Shown piece after piece: positions 19,985 through 31,189 of a stretch of 64,000 nt of DNA (its first letter is position 1; each line of letters begins with the position of its first letter). This DNA comes from Ectobius pallidus (taxonomy: Eukaryota; Arthropoda; Insecta; Blattodea; Ectobiidae): contig CAXKWD010000006.1 of NCBI GenBank assembly GCA_964059195.1, forward strand, positions 7,556,530 to 7,620,529. The letters are read 5' to 3'. The translations under genes were made by a program, and so were the position numbers. Under the pieces are notes generated by a model. It had not been told where the DNA came from and did not search any database. It saw only the letters and a program-made list of their open reading frames with translations.

Positions 19985-20345
19985 TGAAATAATTTTACAG
20001 TGCAGACCGTATAGGTTAGGTGTATTTCTTTAAAAAAAAAAAAAAAAAAAAACCCGTCTATACGGGACTCCTATTCCGAATAATATTAATAAGCCCTTAC
20101 CTCGTTCGGAAACAGAAAATAAACGGAGGGCCCTACGAAGTTAGAAAAATTACGCGTTAAAGTGTAAAATTCAACACAGCTATCACACGTGCATTGTGCT
20201 GAATAATTATTTAACTATACAACAGTAGTATCTTACGGTAATAATAATATTATTTATATTACACTTTAGACCTTAGAAGAGCTGATGTATCCAGATACGA
20301 CCTATACAACTAGAATTAATAATAATAATAATAATAATAAAATCA
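19985..20345 (+). repeat. ~360-bp direct repeat, copy A
   Basis: Nearly identical to 21515-21862 (starts AATAATTTTACAGTGCAG, ends ACGACCTATACAACTAGAAT then AAT repeats). It shares blocks with the 18.4-19.4 kb units (CACACGTGCATTGTGCTGAA, CAGTAGTATCTTACGGTAA), so both belong to one diverged tandem family. Confidence 0.85.
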
Positions 20346-20361
20346 GGTAAACTGATGTACA

Positions 20362-21484
20362 AAGTGCCAGTATGTTTTTGTTTAATCAGTTATGACTGCA
20401 ATTATGATATGCAGAATATATATATATTTTAAAATTGATTTCCAAGTTAAGCTCCAGATTTATTCATTAAGCAGGGATTACGGAAGAAGAAAGGTCTACC
20501 ATCTCGGCCACCTGGGTCATTTTAACGGTCTAGTTGGATAAGCGCATGTAAATCAATATGTTTTTTGTCATAGCTACCTGTATTTTAATTTCCAAGGCCT
20601 TATAAGATCACAGTAAAACAATAGGCTATGTTGTCAAGATAACTGATTTTCATTTTTTTTTATAAATTCTTTCGAATACATATATTACCATAAAATAGGC
20701 ACTAAATTGAGCATTACTCCGAAACAGGTCAACCGATTTTATCCATTATGAATAGACGTCTTCCCACGGACATTATAAATGTGTATACCAAGTTTCATAA
20801 AAATCCGGTCAAGCGTATTTGAGTTACCGCGTCTTTAAATATACACTAAATTGGGTTTTACTCCGGTACCGGTCTACCGATTTGGTCCAATATCAGTAGA
20901 CGTCTTTCCACGTACATTATAAATGGGTATACAAAATTTCAGGAAAATCCAATGAAGCATATTTGAGTTATCGCGACTTCTTATATATTAACATAAAAAC
21001 TCTAAATTGGGCATTATTCCGGTACTGGCCAACCGATTTGGTCCAATATCAATAAACGTCTTCCCATGGACATTATAAATGCATATACAAAGTTTCATAG
21101 ATATCCGATAAAGCGTATTTGAGTTATTGCGCCTTTAAAGTAGACACTAAATTGGGTTTTACTCCGGTACCGGTCAACAGATTAGGTTCAAATTCAATAG
21201 GGCACTTCTCATGGACGTCATAAATGGGTATACCAAGTTTCATGGAAATCCGATACAGCGTATTTGAGTGTCTATTAAAATAGGCACTAAATTGGGCATT
21301 ACTCCGGTACCGGTGAACCGATTTGGTTCAATATCAATAGGGTTCTTCCCATGGACATTATAAATGTGTTTTCCAAGTTTCATGAAAATCCGAAAAAGCG
21401 TATTTGAGTTATGGTGCGTACAGACAGACGGACAGACATTTTTTCGTCCACAACACAATCTCATAAAGTACCATACTGGCACTT
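20362..21484. mobile_element. Short inverted-repeat element with five internal ~145-bp tandem units
   Basis: AAGTGCCAGTATG at 20362-20374 and its exact inverted copy at 21472-21484 bound the element. Inside, a unit containing ACTCCGGTACCGGTCAACCG, then CATGGACATTATAAATG, AAGTTTCATGAAAATCCG and GCGTATTTGAGTTA occurs five times, starting near 20701, 20843, 20998, 21143 and 21284. A related copy at 63166-63900 has one unit, so the tandem number varies between copies. The left part has a decayed tRNA-Leu-like piece (CATCTCGGCCACC near 20503). No coding capacity. Confidence 0.8.
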
Positions 21485-21514
21485 AATAATGGGTTCTACT
21501 GTTACTAAAGTAAA

Positions 21515-21862
21515 TACAGATAATGAAATAATTTTTACAGTGCAGGCCGTATAGGTTAGGTGTATTTCTTTTTTAAAACCGTCTATACGAGACTGCTATT
21601 CCGAAAAATAATAATAAGCCCTTACCTCGTTCGGAAACAGAAAATAAACGGAGGGCCCTACGAAGTTTGAAAATTACGCGTTAAAGTGTAAAATTCAGCA
21701 CAGCTATCACACGTGCATTGTGCTGAATAAATATTTAACTATACAACAGTAGTATCTTACGGTAATAATAATAATAATATTTATAATACACTTTAGACCT
21801 TAGAAGAGCTGATGTATCTAGATACGACCTATACAACTAGAATTAATAATAATAATAATAAT
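21515..21862 (+). repeat. ~360-bp direct repeat, copy B
   Basis: Second copy of 19985-20345. The inverted-repeat element lies between the two copies, as if inserted into a tandem array. Confidence 0.85.
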
Positions 21863-21899
21863 TACTTCCTTACATACGATATACATATTTCTGAACATT

Positions 21900-22475
21900 T
21901 TGACGCCTAAACTCATAGAGCTAATTAATATATATATTAATAACGTGATAGTTATAAGATATTACAATACCATTTCGTTCCCATCCTTAGATAATACTAC
22001 GGATCTTTGGGAGGAGATACCAGACGAGGTGCTCCTACAAGTTCCCACAGGGGAGGAATTCGTGATAGAGGTTGACCCGGAATATTTAATACACCAGGAG
22101 GAGGAGGAACCTCTACCGCGAGAAGAAGAAGAGGAAACCATAGAGCTGACTGTGTACAGCAACAGAGGGAAACCTCTAAAGACCTCAAAGGTTGATTTAC
22201 AATATGCAACAATAACAGGATACGATCCTACGCATATAGAGAGATCCCCACTTTGAAAGAAACAGCGGCAGACGTAGAGCTGCACACAGAAACAAGCCAT
22301 GTGGAAGTATGTGATGGTACAAACCATTACAGTCGTTGTAGGACACCTAGAGAAGGATGGCTCGCCGTGTGGAGCGCTAAATGCGCAAGAAGCTGCGAAA
22401 ACTTCATCATGCTTCAAACTGCAGTAAGTATTATTATTATTACCTTAGACCCTTCTCCAACATTAAGATAAGTGT
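21900..22475 (+). CDS. Uncharacterised acidic ORF upstream of the PolB fragment
   Basis: The frame at 21900-22256 (118 codons) has a hydrophobic Ile-rich start, then IPDEVLLQVPTGEEFVIEV and a Glu-rich run. An overlapping frame continues to a GTAAGT donor at 22422. I cannot name it. Its position just ahead of the exonuclease part of a Polinton-type DNA polymerase suggests a 5' piece of the same element, but that is inference. Confidence 0.3.
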
Positions 22476-22639
22476 AATTTAGGAATGGTCGTAGTTGTTT
22501 TATAAATTAATATTCTAAACAAACATTAATATCAATCTATGTTTTAATATTTCAAGTTCATAAAAAAAAACACTCTCAAGAGTATGATCCTCCTTAATAT
22601 TGTATCCTAATGTTATACTGTGGTGATTTCTGTGTTTTC

Positions 22640-24432
22640 AGACAAAGGAAACATTCTTTCATGCTCTACGCTGCGAGAATGGGACAGGATGTAGAAATCC
22701 CCAGCATTGTTCGGAACATAACTTCTGGAAAAGGCTAACCGTGTAAAAGATCCCGTCCGTGGATTCATGGACTATCTGAGAATGGATAGACCGTTCGATA
22801 GGATCATTGTTATTGCTCACAATGCTCGAGCGTTCGATCTCCAATTCATTCTCGACTACGCTATTAGGCAACAGTGAACTCCCGACTTGATTATGTCTGG
22901 ATGCAAGATCCTTTGCATGAAGATGCACCATCTAACTTTTCTGGATAGCTTGAACTTCATTCCGCTGCCTCTGCGTAGTTTCCCTCAAACCTTTGACCTA
23001 AAAGACGCTGTTAAGGGTTACTTTCCACATTTGTGGAATACGGCACAGAACCTCAACAGTATTCTCCCACAGCACCCGGACCAAGATCTTTACGAGCCGG
23101 ACACCATGTCTGTGAAAGATAGAGAAGCTTTCAAGACCTGGTTCGAGACCGTTAAAGATCTGCCGTTCAATACCCGTGTAGAACTTGAAAGGTATTGCCA
23201 GGCCGATGTTACTGTACTGAGAGAAGCCTGCACTCTCTTTAAAAATCTGTTCAAACAAATTGCCAATATAGATATTTTCCTAGAGTCTATTACTATTGCA
23301 TCGGCCTGTAACAGAATATTTAGACAGTTATTCCTTAAACCTGAGACCATTGGCATTGCTCCCTCCTGTGGCTATAGAAAGGCAGACAGGCATTCTAAAA
23401 AATCGTTGATGTGGCTTATCCACGAAGCCAAGGAGAGGGAAGTACATATACATCATGCCGGTAACGGACGTGAAGTACGGCTTCCCGAATGGAAGGTGGA
23501 CGGTTTCTGTGATGAAACAAGAGAAGTTTTCGAATTTCTCGGCTGTTACTATCATGGTTGTCTCTGTCAACCGAACAGAGATGTACCCATGAAGGATTCT
23601 TCAGAATCCCATGCCGCGAGGTACGAGAACACTATGGGCCAACTGGACAAGATCCGATCAAAGGGTTATGTTGTCAACGTGATGTGGGAATGCGAGTTTG
23701 ACATTGTTCTCAAACAGTTCCCCGCACTGACAGACGACCCCTTGGTCTGTGATGTCCCGTTGGTCCTTAGGGACTCTGTCTACGGAGGACGTACAGAAGC
23801 CATGCGGCTTTATCGTAAGGTGGATGAGATGAAAGAAGAGAAAATCCTATACAGCGATATAATGTCTCTATATCCATCCGTCAGTAAGTACAACAAGTTT
23901 CCTATCGGTCACCCCACTGTTCACGTTAGTGACCAGTGTACAGATATAGATTCAATGATGAAGAAAGAAGGCCTCATTAAATGCACTGTCCTACCACCGC
24001 AAGGGCTCTACCATCCCGTTTTACCTTTCAGGTGGAATGGTAGGCTCTTGTTTCCCCTTTGCCGCACCTGTGTTATGAGTATGGAACAAGGTAGCTGCAA
24101 ACATGCGAAAGAGGAAGAGAGAGTGCTCACTGGTACATGGGTAGTTGATGAAGTGAGACTAGCTGTAAATAAGGGCTATAGGGTGATGGCAATCCACGAA
24201 TTTCTCGAATACAGTGTCACGCAATACTCGCGTGAAACTCGTGAGGGAGGGTTATTCGTGGATTACATCAACCTGTTCCTCAAGATTAAGACAGAGTCCA
24301 ACGGATACCCTGCTTGGGTGAAAACAGAGGCCGAGAAACAGGAATATATCGATTTGTTTTACGAGCACGAAGGTGTTAAGTTAGACCCTAAACAAATCGT
24401 GAAGAACGCTGGAAAAAGGACCATTAGTAAGC
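22640..24432 (+). pseudogene. Protein-primed DNA polymerase B fragment (Polinton/Maverick type)
   Basis: The 3'-5' exonuclease region reads FDRIIVIAHNARAFDLQFIL (about 22790-22850). An in-frame TGA at 22875-22877 follows, then an open stretch to the junction. Further domains in order: the Exo region (FDLKDAVKGYFPH; RYCQADVTVLREAC with the last Exo Asp), an insert with GCYYHGC, and polymerase motif A (YSDIMSLYPSVSKYNKFPIG, Asp codon at 23856-23858). The match then ends at KNAGKRTISK, inside motif B. Motif C (the YGDTDS block) and the thumb are missing. These polymerases replicate Polintons and related viruses using a terminal protein primer (family knowledge). No Polinton integrase, ATPase or capsid gene is visible nearby. 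Confidence 0.85.
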
Positions 24433-26562
24433 AAAATGGTGGACATTACTGAAGTCGAAGGAAAAGCAGGTATTTACTATGATCACTTAGGAGAATTATG
24501 GTTTTATTCCTCACAGTGGGAAATAATTACTTATGTAGACGTAGCACGTATAAACAATATGTGGACAAACATTCAAAAACAAGTAGAGACTTTCAAAACT
24601 AGTTGTAATAAATATAAGAATGAAGAATGGTATTCATTGACAGACTGTGAACAAAGTTTAATTTATATAGAATCAAAAAAGAACTTGGTAGAACGAACAT
24701 TTCAAGTATTTGTTGAAATTTCTGGAATCAAAATAAAAGCAGACAGGCAAAAGAGAAGTATTTTAAGTTTTGTAGGCGAAATATCTAAAATATTGTTTGG
24801 AACGGCAACAGAAGCCGAAATAAGAAAATACAAAGAACAAATAAATCAAGTTTGAAAAGAACAAAAGAATTATTTACAAGTAAGTTCTGAGCAAATGACC
24901 GTATTAAAATCGTCATTATTAACTATTAATACTTCAATGACTGAAATGGTAAGAAATGAACAAGAAATTGTAAATGAATTTAATTTATTTCAGAAGACAA
25001 TTAACCAAGAAATTTCTAAACAAAAATTTGAGCCAGAAGTTATTAATTCTATAAATAATAGAATAAGACACATTGAAATAGGCCTAAACGAATGTCAGCA
25101 AAGTTATGATTTACTTATTGACGCATATATGAATGCTCAATCAGGTATTATTCAACCTCACATAATTACTTTCAATAAGATAAAAGATCTATTAAGAAAA
25201 GAAATTAATCAAGAAAATATTATACCGCCTTTCACGTCAAGTCAGTCAATGAAACTACTAGAACCTGTAATTTATATGCAAAATCAAATGTTGGTTTATG
25301 TAATCAGAGTTCCCTTATTATCAAGACAGAATTATCAGCTTTATCAGATAATTCCATTTCCAGTTATAATGCGAGGCAATTTAACTCTCAAATATATCCA
25401 ATCAGCACAAGATTATATTGCAGCTGATGTGTTCAAGACAAAATATGCTTATTTTAATTATGAGCAATTTCAAGCTTGTAAAAAACCTAATTCTATAACA
25501 TATGTGTGTAAAGAAAACTTACCCATTTGTAATTATATCCCAGAGAAGGATTGTGTAGCAACTTTATTACATCCTTAGACACAATACTTACCAGAAGTAT
25601 GTAATTCAGTTATTAAATATTTAACATTGCAGCAAACATTATGGATTCCTTTGGAGAAAAGAAATGAATGGCTTTTTGTAGCTCCATTATCCGAAATATT
25701 TACTGGAATTTGTCCAGATCATAAGTATCGACATAACTTAATTGGTAGAGGCAGATTGATTCTGAATGGTCAATGTAAAGGTATAACTAATTCAGGAATG
25801 TTACACCCTTCACAAATTAAAAGTCAGAATAATTCAAAACTAGACATTATTCCCTTAGCACCCATGGATGAAGATTGATGTATAGATATGAATATACAAA
25901 AGAAAATAATGGAAAATCCTATTAATTTACCATTTCAAAACATATTATCAACTCTAAATGATTTCAAGTATGCTGGTTATAAAATAGATGAGGTGGAATC
26001 TATTATAAAAAGGGAACAAGATAAAATTAAGGCAGATGATAACTGGTCAGAATATTATTATTCTGCATGGTTTTATTGTAGTTGTTTTGTATTTATTATT
26101 GTAATCTGGATTGGATCTTGTTGTTGTTGTTGTTGTTGTAGCTGTTGTAGAAAATGTTCTTACTTTTTATTTAAATCTATAAATCCTAAAGCTTGTTATG
26201 ATGACTGTAAAAAATGTCATCAACCTCAGATAATTAATACAAATAGACTTACTATTAACAAGTCTAGGAAAACATATGAAGACAGTAGTGATAATGAAAT
26301 GGAAATCAGAACACAGCAGCCTGCATTGACAAGAATTCCAATACAGAAAAGAGTGGAAGAATTTACTTTTATGTTAGATATAGCAATGAGAAACAAAACA
26401 CATTCTTTGGAAAGTATACCTCAATTCCAGAAAACAATGGCGGGAACATCTCAATTTGATAATCATTCAGATGCAGTCGTACAAAAACGCAAAGCATTAC
26501 GCTCCTACAGCAAATTAAATACCTATAGTGACAAATCTAATTGGCAAGATGAAAGAGTCTGA
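24433..26562 (+). pseudogene. Endogenous retrovirus envelope pseudogene (baculovirus F-like, errantivirus type)
   Basis: One reading frame over 2.1 kb with three in-frame stops (TGA 24853-24855, TAG 25576-25578, TGA 25876-25878) and no frameshift. Features of Baculo_F/errantivirus envelopes: a furin-type site RQKR (24745-24756), a following fusion-peptide-like segment (SILSFVGEISKILFG), heptad-like helices, Cys-rich ectodomain segments, a C-terminal membrane segment (CFVFIIVIWIG, about 26085-26115) and a Cys-rich cytoplasmic start encoded by a TGT/TTG repeat. The signal peptide is missing: the frame begins directly at the junction with the polymerase fragment. A polypurine tract and LTR follow, so it is the 3' end of a gypsy-like endogenous retrovirus whose gag and pol are gone. 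It is inactive as it stands. Confidence 0.85.
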
Positions 26563-26610
26563 ACTGTAAAGATCATTCATCTTAGGAATTCACTTCATGC
26601 AAATTCCTTT

Positions 26611-26623
26611 CCAAGGGAAGAGG
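26611..26623 (+). other. Polypurine tract
   Basis: AAGGGAAGAGG directly before TGTTGT, as expected for the plus-strand primer site next to a 3' LTR. Confidence 0.6.
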
Positions 26624-27078
26624 TGTTGTATAGCCTAAAAGACAGCGACAGCCTGTCGCGTTAAATACGGAAATAAGACTTTAATGTTGTAATGATTACT
26701 GAATATCAATATATCACAATATGTATTATTATCAAGTGCAAGTGAACTGAGAACAATAACAACTTTCTCCTTCCGCCTTCCTAAATAAGGCAATGTCATG
26801 AGATGTCTTCATCACCCACACCGTCACATGTTTTGTTATCTCAAGTATTATAAAAGCTAAGGTAATGGTTCGTCAAATCGAACTCTGCGACGATCTGTAT
26901 CACAGACACATTGTACGTGTCTCTGCTGTATATATTTCAACTGTACTGTACTTACATCATTCTTCAATAAACTACTTATTGTTTTAACTTTATACTTTTG
27001 TATCAGCTGGGACAAAGTCAAGGCTTTGTCCGAATTCTACTCCTTCGAAATAATAATAAATAAGTGTAATTAACAACA
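26624..27078 (+). repeat. 3' LTR of the errantivirus-type element
   Basis: Begins TGTTGT and ends ACAACA (short inverted repeat), about 455 bp. It contains TATAAAAG near 26850 and a polyadenylation-like AATAAA near 26966. The right limit could instead be 27083. No matching 5' LTR is present in the window; the only other copy is a partial one made by the tandem duplication (28505-28758). Confidence 0.7.
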
Positions 27079-27084
27079 TTACAC

Positions 27085-27431
27085 TTAAGAAAGATTTTGT
27101 TTCTGCAGCCAGACGTGGACGAGGAAACTACTACACCACACATGGACAAAATTTGTCTTCAACTTCTGTCTTATCCTTCTGGCAGAAACATTCCACCAAG
27201 ATGCCTATCCTAAGTAAGCTGGCAATGAAGGCAATTATGGTTCCTCCATCATCTGCTTCAGTTGAGAGAAGCTTTTCTACTCTCAATTGGATTTTGAACT
27301 CTAAACCCTCATGTCTGACAGAAGAAAATTTGCAGTCTCACCTTCAACTGGCAATTAACCAAAACCAATATCAGGAGGGCGATGTTCATCAGGAGAGTGC
27401 AAATGACAGTGACAGTGACAAGGATGACTAA
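27085..27431 (+). pseudogene. hAT transposase C-terminal dimerisation domain, copy 1
   Basis: The open frame reads GRGNYYTTHGQNLSSTS, then FWQKHSTKMPILSKLAMKAI, PPSSASVERSFSTLNWI and SCLTEENLQSHLQLAIN: the canonical hAT dimerisation motif (SSASVERSFS). Only this last ~100-residue part is present. It starts right behind the LTR and ends in an acidic, Ser-rich tail. Confidence 0.8.
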
Positions 27432-27929
27432 ATTTTCATTCATTTCATTAAACTAGCTTCCTTAGACCCTACAGTTTGTTCTTATAAAATGTTAACGTAT
27501 TAAGGCACTAAGGTAGCCTGCAAAGTAACATTAGACACACAAAAAAATCAGTTTGATGGTATGATATACATAAACAGTATTCGTCTTAAGTTTATTGGTG
27601 TATTATTTATGTTAAAAAAAATAAAGCATAATTGTCAAAGAAATAAAGCATAATGTGGGTTGCTCTATTAATCGTTTAAACAATATATTCTTTTAGTGAT
27701 TTGAATTAAGTTTTCTTGTAGTTTCCACTTTGTCGAAGAGACTTGAATTGATTTTCCAGTCTCTTTGTTTTTAATTTGTCCTTTCCCCAGTACAGTTATT
27801 CGTTTTCAGAGCCTCTGCGGCCAGCATCCCTTCCACAATCCTGACCTATTGTTGTACTGCTACCAGTTAATTTGCCCCAACACTTCCACTGCATTGGTAC
27901 AAGGGGGGTATTAAAAGGAAATTGTACAC

Positions 27930-28480
27930 AAGTTTTTGGTTCCTGGTCATACGTTTCTTCCATGTGATGCAGACTTTGCAGTTGTCCAGAAATTGAAAAG
28001 GAAAACAGTATCTGTGTTTTCTACGGATGTGCTGTGATAAGGAAATCAAGGCAGAGAGTTCCTTTTTTAACAACGAAAATGGGAAGTAATGACTTTAAAC
28101 ATTTTGAACCTTTGACCAAAATGATCACCAAGCTAGAGAAAAATGTCGACAGAAACAAAATAAGATACCGAAACACAACAATGCACAAATTCTCAAGGGA
28201 GTGCCCTTTAGGGTTTATGTATAAAGAAACCTACTCTGACATTGAAGAATGGAAAACTGCGATGTTGGTCAAGAAGCGCAGGGGTAGGTTCAATTATGAT
28301 GGACTGTCAGAGATATTTGTATCAACCATAGAGGGTCTAAAAACTAAATACCCAAATGGCAGAAAAATTGCTGCTTTGAAATTGAGACACATTGCTCAAA
28401 GTGACAAGAGCTTTTATGAGGAACTAACAGCTGAGGGAGACCTCCAAGGAGAAGAAGAGGATGTCGAAGTTATGGAGTGA
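27930..28480 (+). pseudogene. C-terminal part of an uncharacterised arthropod repeat protein, copy 1
   Basis: Two frames. FLVPGHTFLPCDADFAVVQK (27930-28030) ends in a frameshift and stop, then an open frame from 28034 (ATG at 28079) runs to TGA at 28480: GSNDFKHFEPLTKMI, CPLGFMYKETYSDIEEW, KYPNGRKIAALKLRHIAQSD and a Glu-rich tail. The GHTFLP.D.DF block recalls an abundant family of unnamed DDE-type transposon proteins in arthropods, but I cannot name the superfamily. No function claimed. Confidence 0.45.
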
Positions 28481-28764
28481 TAAGACTGTTTGAATTCTGG
28501 TATTCACATGTTTTGTTATCTCAAGTATTATAAAAGCTAAGGTAATGGTTCGTCAAATCAAACTCTGCGACGATCTGTATCACAGACACATTGTACGTGT
28601 CTCTGCTGTATATATTTCAACTGTACTGTACTTACATCATTCTTCAATAAACTACTTATTGTTTTAACTTTATACTTTTGTATCAGCTGGGACAAAGTCA
28701 AGGCTTTGTCCGAATTCTACTCCTTCGAAATAATAATAAATAAGTGTAATTAACAACATTACAC

Positions 28765-29129
28765 TTAAGAAAGATTTTGTTTCTGCAGCCAGACGTGGAC
28801 GAGGAAACTACTACACCACACATGGACAAAATTTGTCTTCAACTTCTGTCTTATCCTTCTGGCAGAAACATTCCACCAAGATGCCTATCCTAAGTAAGCT
28901 GGCAATGAAGGCAATTATGGTTCCTCCATCATCTGCTTCAGTTGAGAGAAGCTTTTCTACTCTCAATTGGATTTTGAACTCTAAACCCTCATGTCTGACA
29001 GAAGAAAATTTGCAGTCTCACCTTCAACTGGCAATTAACCAAAACCAATATCAGGAGGGCGATGTTCATCAGGAGAGTGATGTTCATCAGGAGAGTGCAA
29101 ATGACAGTGACAGTGACAAGGATGACTAA
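28765..29129 (+). pseudogene. hAT transposase C-terminal dimerisation domain, copy 2
   Basis: Duplicate of 27085-27431 within the tandem repeat. It carries six extra residues (repeat of DVHQES) from an in-frame 18-bp expansion. Confidence 0.8.
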
Positions 29130-29649
29130 ATTTTCATTCATTTCATTAAACTAGCTTCCTTAGACCCTACAGTTTGTTCTTATAAAATGTTAACGTATTA
29201 AGGCACTAAGGTAGCCTGCAAAGTAACATTAGACACACAAAAAAATCAGTTTGATGGTATGATATACATAAACAGTATTCGTCTTAAGTTTATTGGTGTA
29301 TTATTTATGTTAAAAAAAATAAAGCATAATTGTCAAAGAAATAAAGCATAATTGTCAAAGAAATAAAGCATAATGTGGGTTGCTCTATTAATCGTTTAAA
29401 CAATATATTCTTTTAGTGATTTGAATTAAGTTTTCTTGTAGTTTCCACTTTGTCGAAGAGACTTGAATTGATTTTCCAGTCTCTTTGTTTTTAATTTGTC
29501 CTTTCCCCAGTACAGTTATTCGTTTTCAGAGCCTCTGCGGCCAGCATCCCTTCCACAATCCTGACCTATTGTTGTACTGCTACCAGTTAATTTGCCCCAA
29601 CACTTCCACTGCATTGGTACAAGGGGGGTATTAAAAGGAAATTGTACAC

Positions 29650-30200
29650 AAGTTTTTGGTTCCTGGTCATACGTTTCTTCCATGTGATGCAGACTTTGCA
29701 ATTGTCCAGAAATTGAAAAGGAAAACAGTATCTGTGTTTTCTACGGATGTGCTGTGATAAGGAAATCAAGGCAGAGAGTTCCTTTTTTAACAACGAAAAT
29801 GGGAAGTAATGACTTTAAACATTTTGAACCTTTGACCAAAATGATCACCAAGCTAGAGAAAAATGTCGACAGAAACAAAATAAGATACCGAAACACAACA
29901 ATGCACAAATTCTCAAGGGAGTGCCCTTTAGGGTTTATGTATAAAGAAACCTACTCTGACATTGAAGAATGGAAAACTGCGATGTTGGTCAAGAAGCGCA
30001 GGGGTAGGTTCAATTATGATGGACTGTCAGAGATATTTGTATCAACCATAGAGGGTCTAAAAACTAAATACCCAAATGGCAGAAAAATTGCTGCTTTGAA
30101 ATTGAGACACATTGCTCAAAGTGACAAGAGCTTTTATGAGGAACTAACAGCTGAGGGAGACCTCCAAGGAGAAGAAGAGGATGTCGAAGTTATGGAGTGA
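29650..30200 (+). pseudogene. C-terminal part of an uncharacterised arthropod repeat protein, copy 2
   Basis: Identical at the protein level over the open frame (29754-30200) to 28034-28480, as expected from the recent tandem duplication. Confidence 0.45.
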
Positions 30201-30224
30201 TAAGACTGTTTGAATTCTGGTATT

Positions 30225-31189
30225 CACTGGGAAACAAGCAATTGTATCAAAAAATTGAATAAAATAGTAAATACCATTAATATGATACAAAATAAAAATA
30301 TGCTGCTGTAACAGTATTTTCGTTTTGTAACAAGTTCAAGTACCGTTGGTTGTAAAAAATCCCAAAACACCCTACCTTGTAAATTTGCACAACCCTAATT
30401 AAGAATGTCCTTCAACAGGATATCTTATAAAATTAAACTTTAAATCACCTACTTGTGAGTGGTAACATTGTTTAAAAACATCAAGATTTCTCAAAACTAT
30501 GCTCTTGTGCCTTACGCCCTTATGGAATTAGCCCCTTCAATTTAACCATTGAATTAATAGCAGGTTTACAATCTGAGTTAATTTGAATGAAAGCTGTTCA
30601 TTATCCTAATTGGAGTAAAAACAGTCAAAATATTGAAGTGTATGATCCTATTCGTATGATTCCTAATTATCTTGATGAAGATGATTCTCCCATTCTTATG
30701 CCAATTTTAAATGCTTGAAACCAAAGAAAGATGCTATGAGTAGTAATTATGATATTTGTAATATAACAAATTTGGGATTAAGCCTCAAAGGTATAATATT
30801 GTTGGTAATATTAAACCTGCTTACAGTTAAAAATGATGTAACGGACTTTGTGTGTAAATAAAATGTTTATACTTCTCAATTCTTTGGTGTCTATATGCCC
30901 TTTTCGCATGCATGTTCCTTTATGTCCTTTCTGCTCTACATACTTAAATGATATACTGCGTCTGGCTTAGTCATGAGTTTCGTCATCCGCGTGGCATGAG
31001 TGATTAGTTGCGTCATCCATTGGAATGCCAGTCCAAATTCGTATCTTAGGAACCATTGGATTTTTGGAATCCTCGTAAAAAAACTGTTAGTAAAAGCTAG
31101 TTTTCTACGGCTTCACATACACTTAACAACTACACCTTTATTATTAGTTTAGTCATAACATAAACACCCGGACTAAGCAAGATCATATT
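30225..31189. other. No gene recognised
   Basis: AT-rich. A short coding-like stretch near 30595-30720 (frame beginning MKAVHYPNWSKNSQNIEVYD) ends in stops and matches nothing I know. Confidence 0.4.

Larger units (their letters stand above)
26825..28504 (+). repeat. 1.68-kb tandem duplication, copy 1
   Basis: Starts inside the LTR at CACATGTTTTG and ends after the unknown ORF. The second copy (28505-30224) follows immediately. I see only two single-base differences and two short tandem expansions (18 and 22 bp) between them. Confidence 0.95.
28505..30224 (+). repeat. 1.68-kb tandem duplication, copy 2
   Basis: 1720 bp: identical to copy 1 except G>A near 28560, G>A near 29701, an extra GATGTTCATCAGGAGAGT unit near 29079 and an extra 22-bp unit near 29334. 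The junctions share CAC (TATT|CAC), which is short microhomology. Confidence 0.95.

Noticed and set aside
17899..21862. CRISPR array
   Set aside because: Unit lengths (about 90, 360 and 145 bp) and absence of short repeats with unique spacers rule it out; the DNA is eukaryotic.
22640..26562. Intact virus or Polinton
   Set aside because: Polymerase lacks motif C, carries a stop, and no integrase, packaging ATPase or capsid gene is visible; envelope has three stops and no signal peptide.
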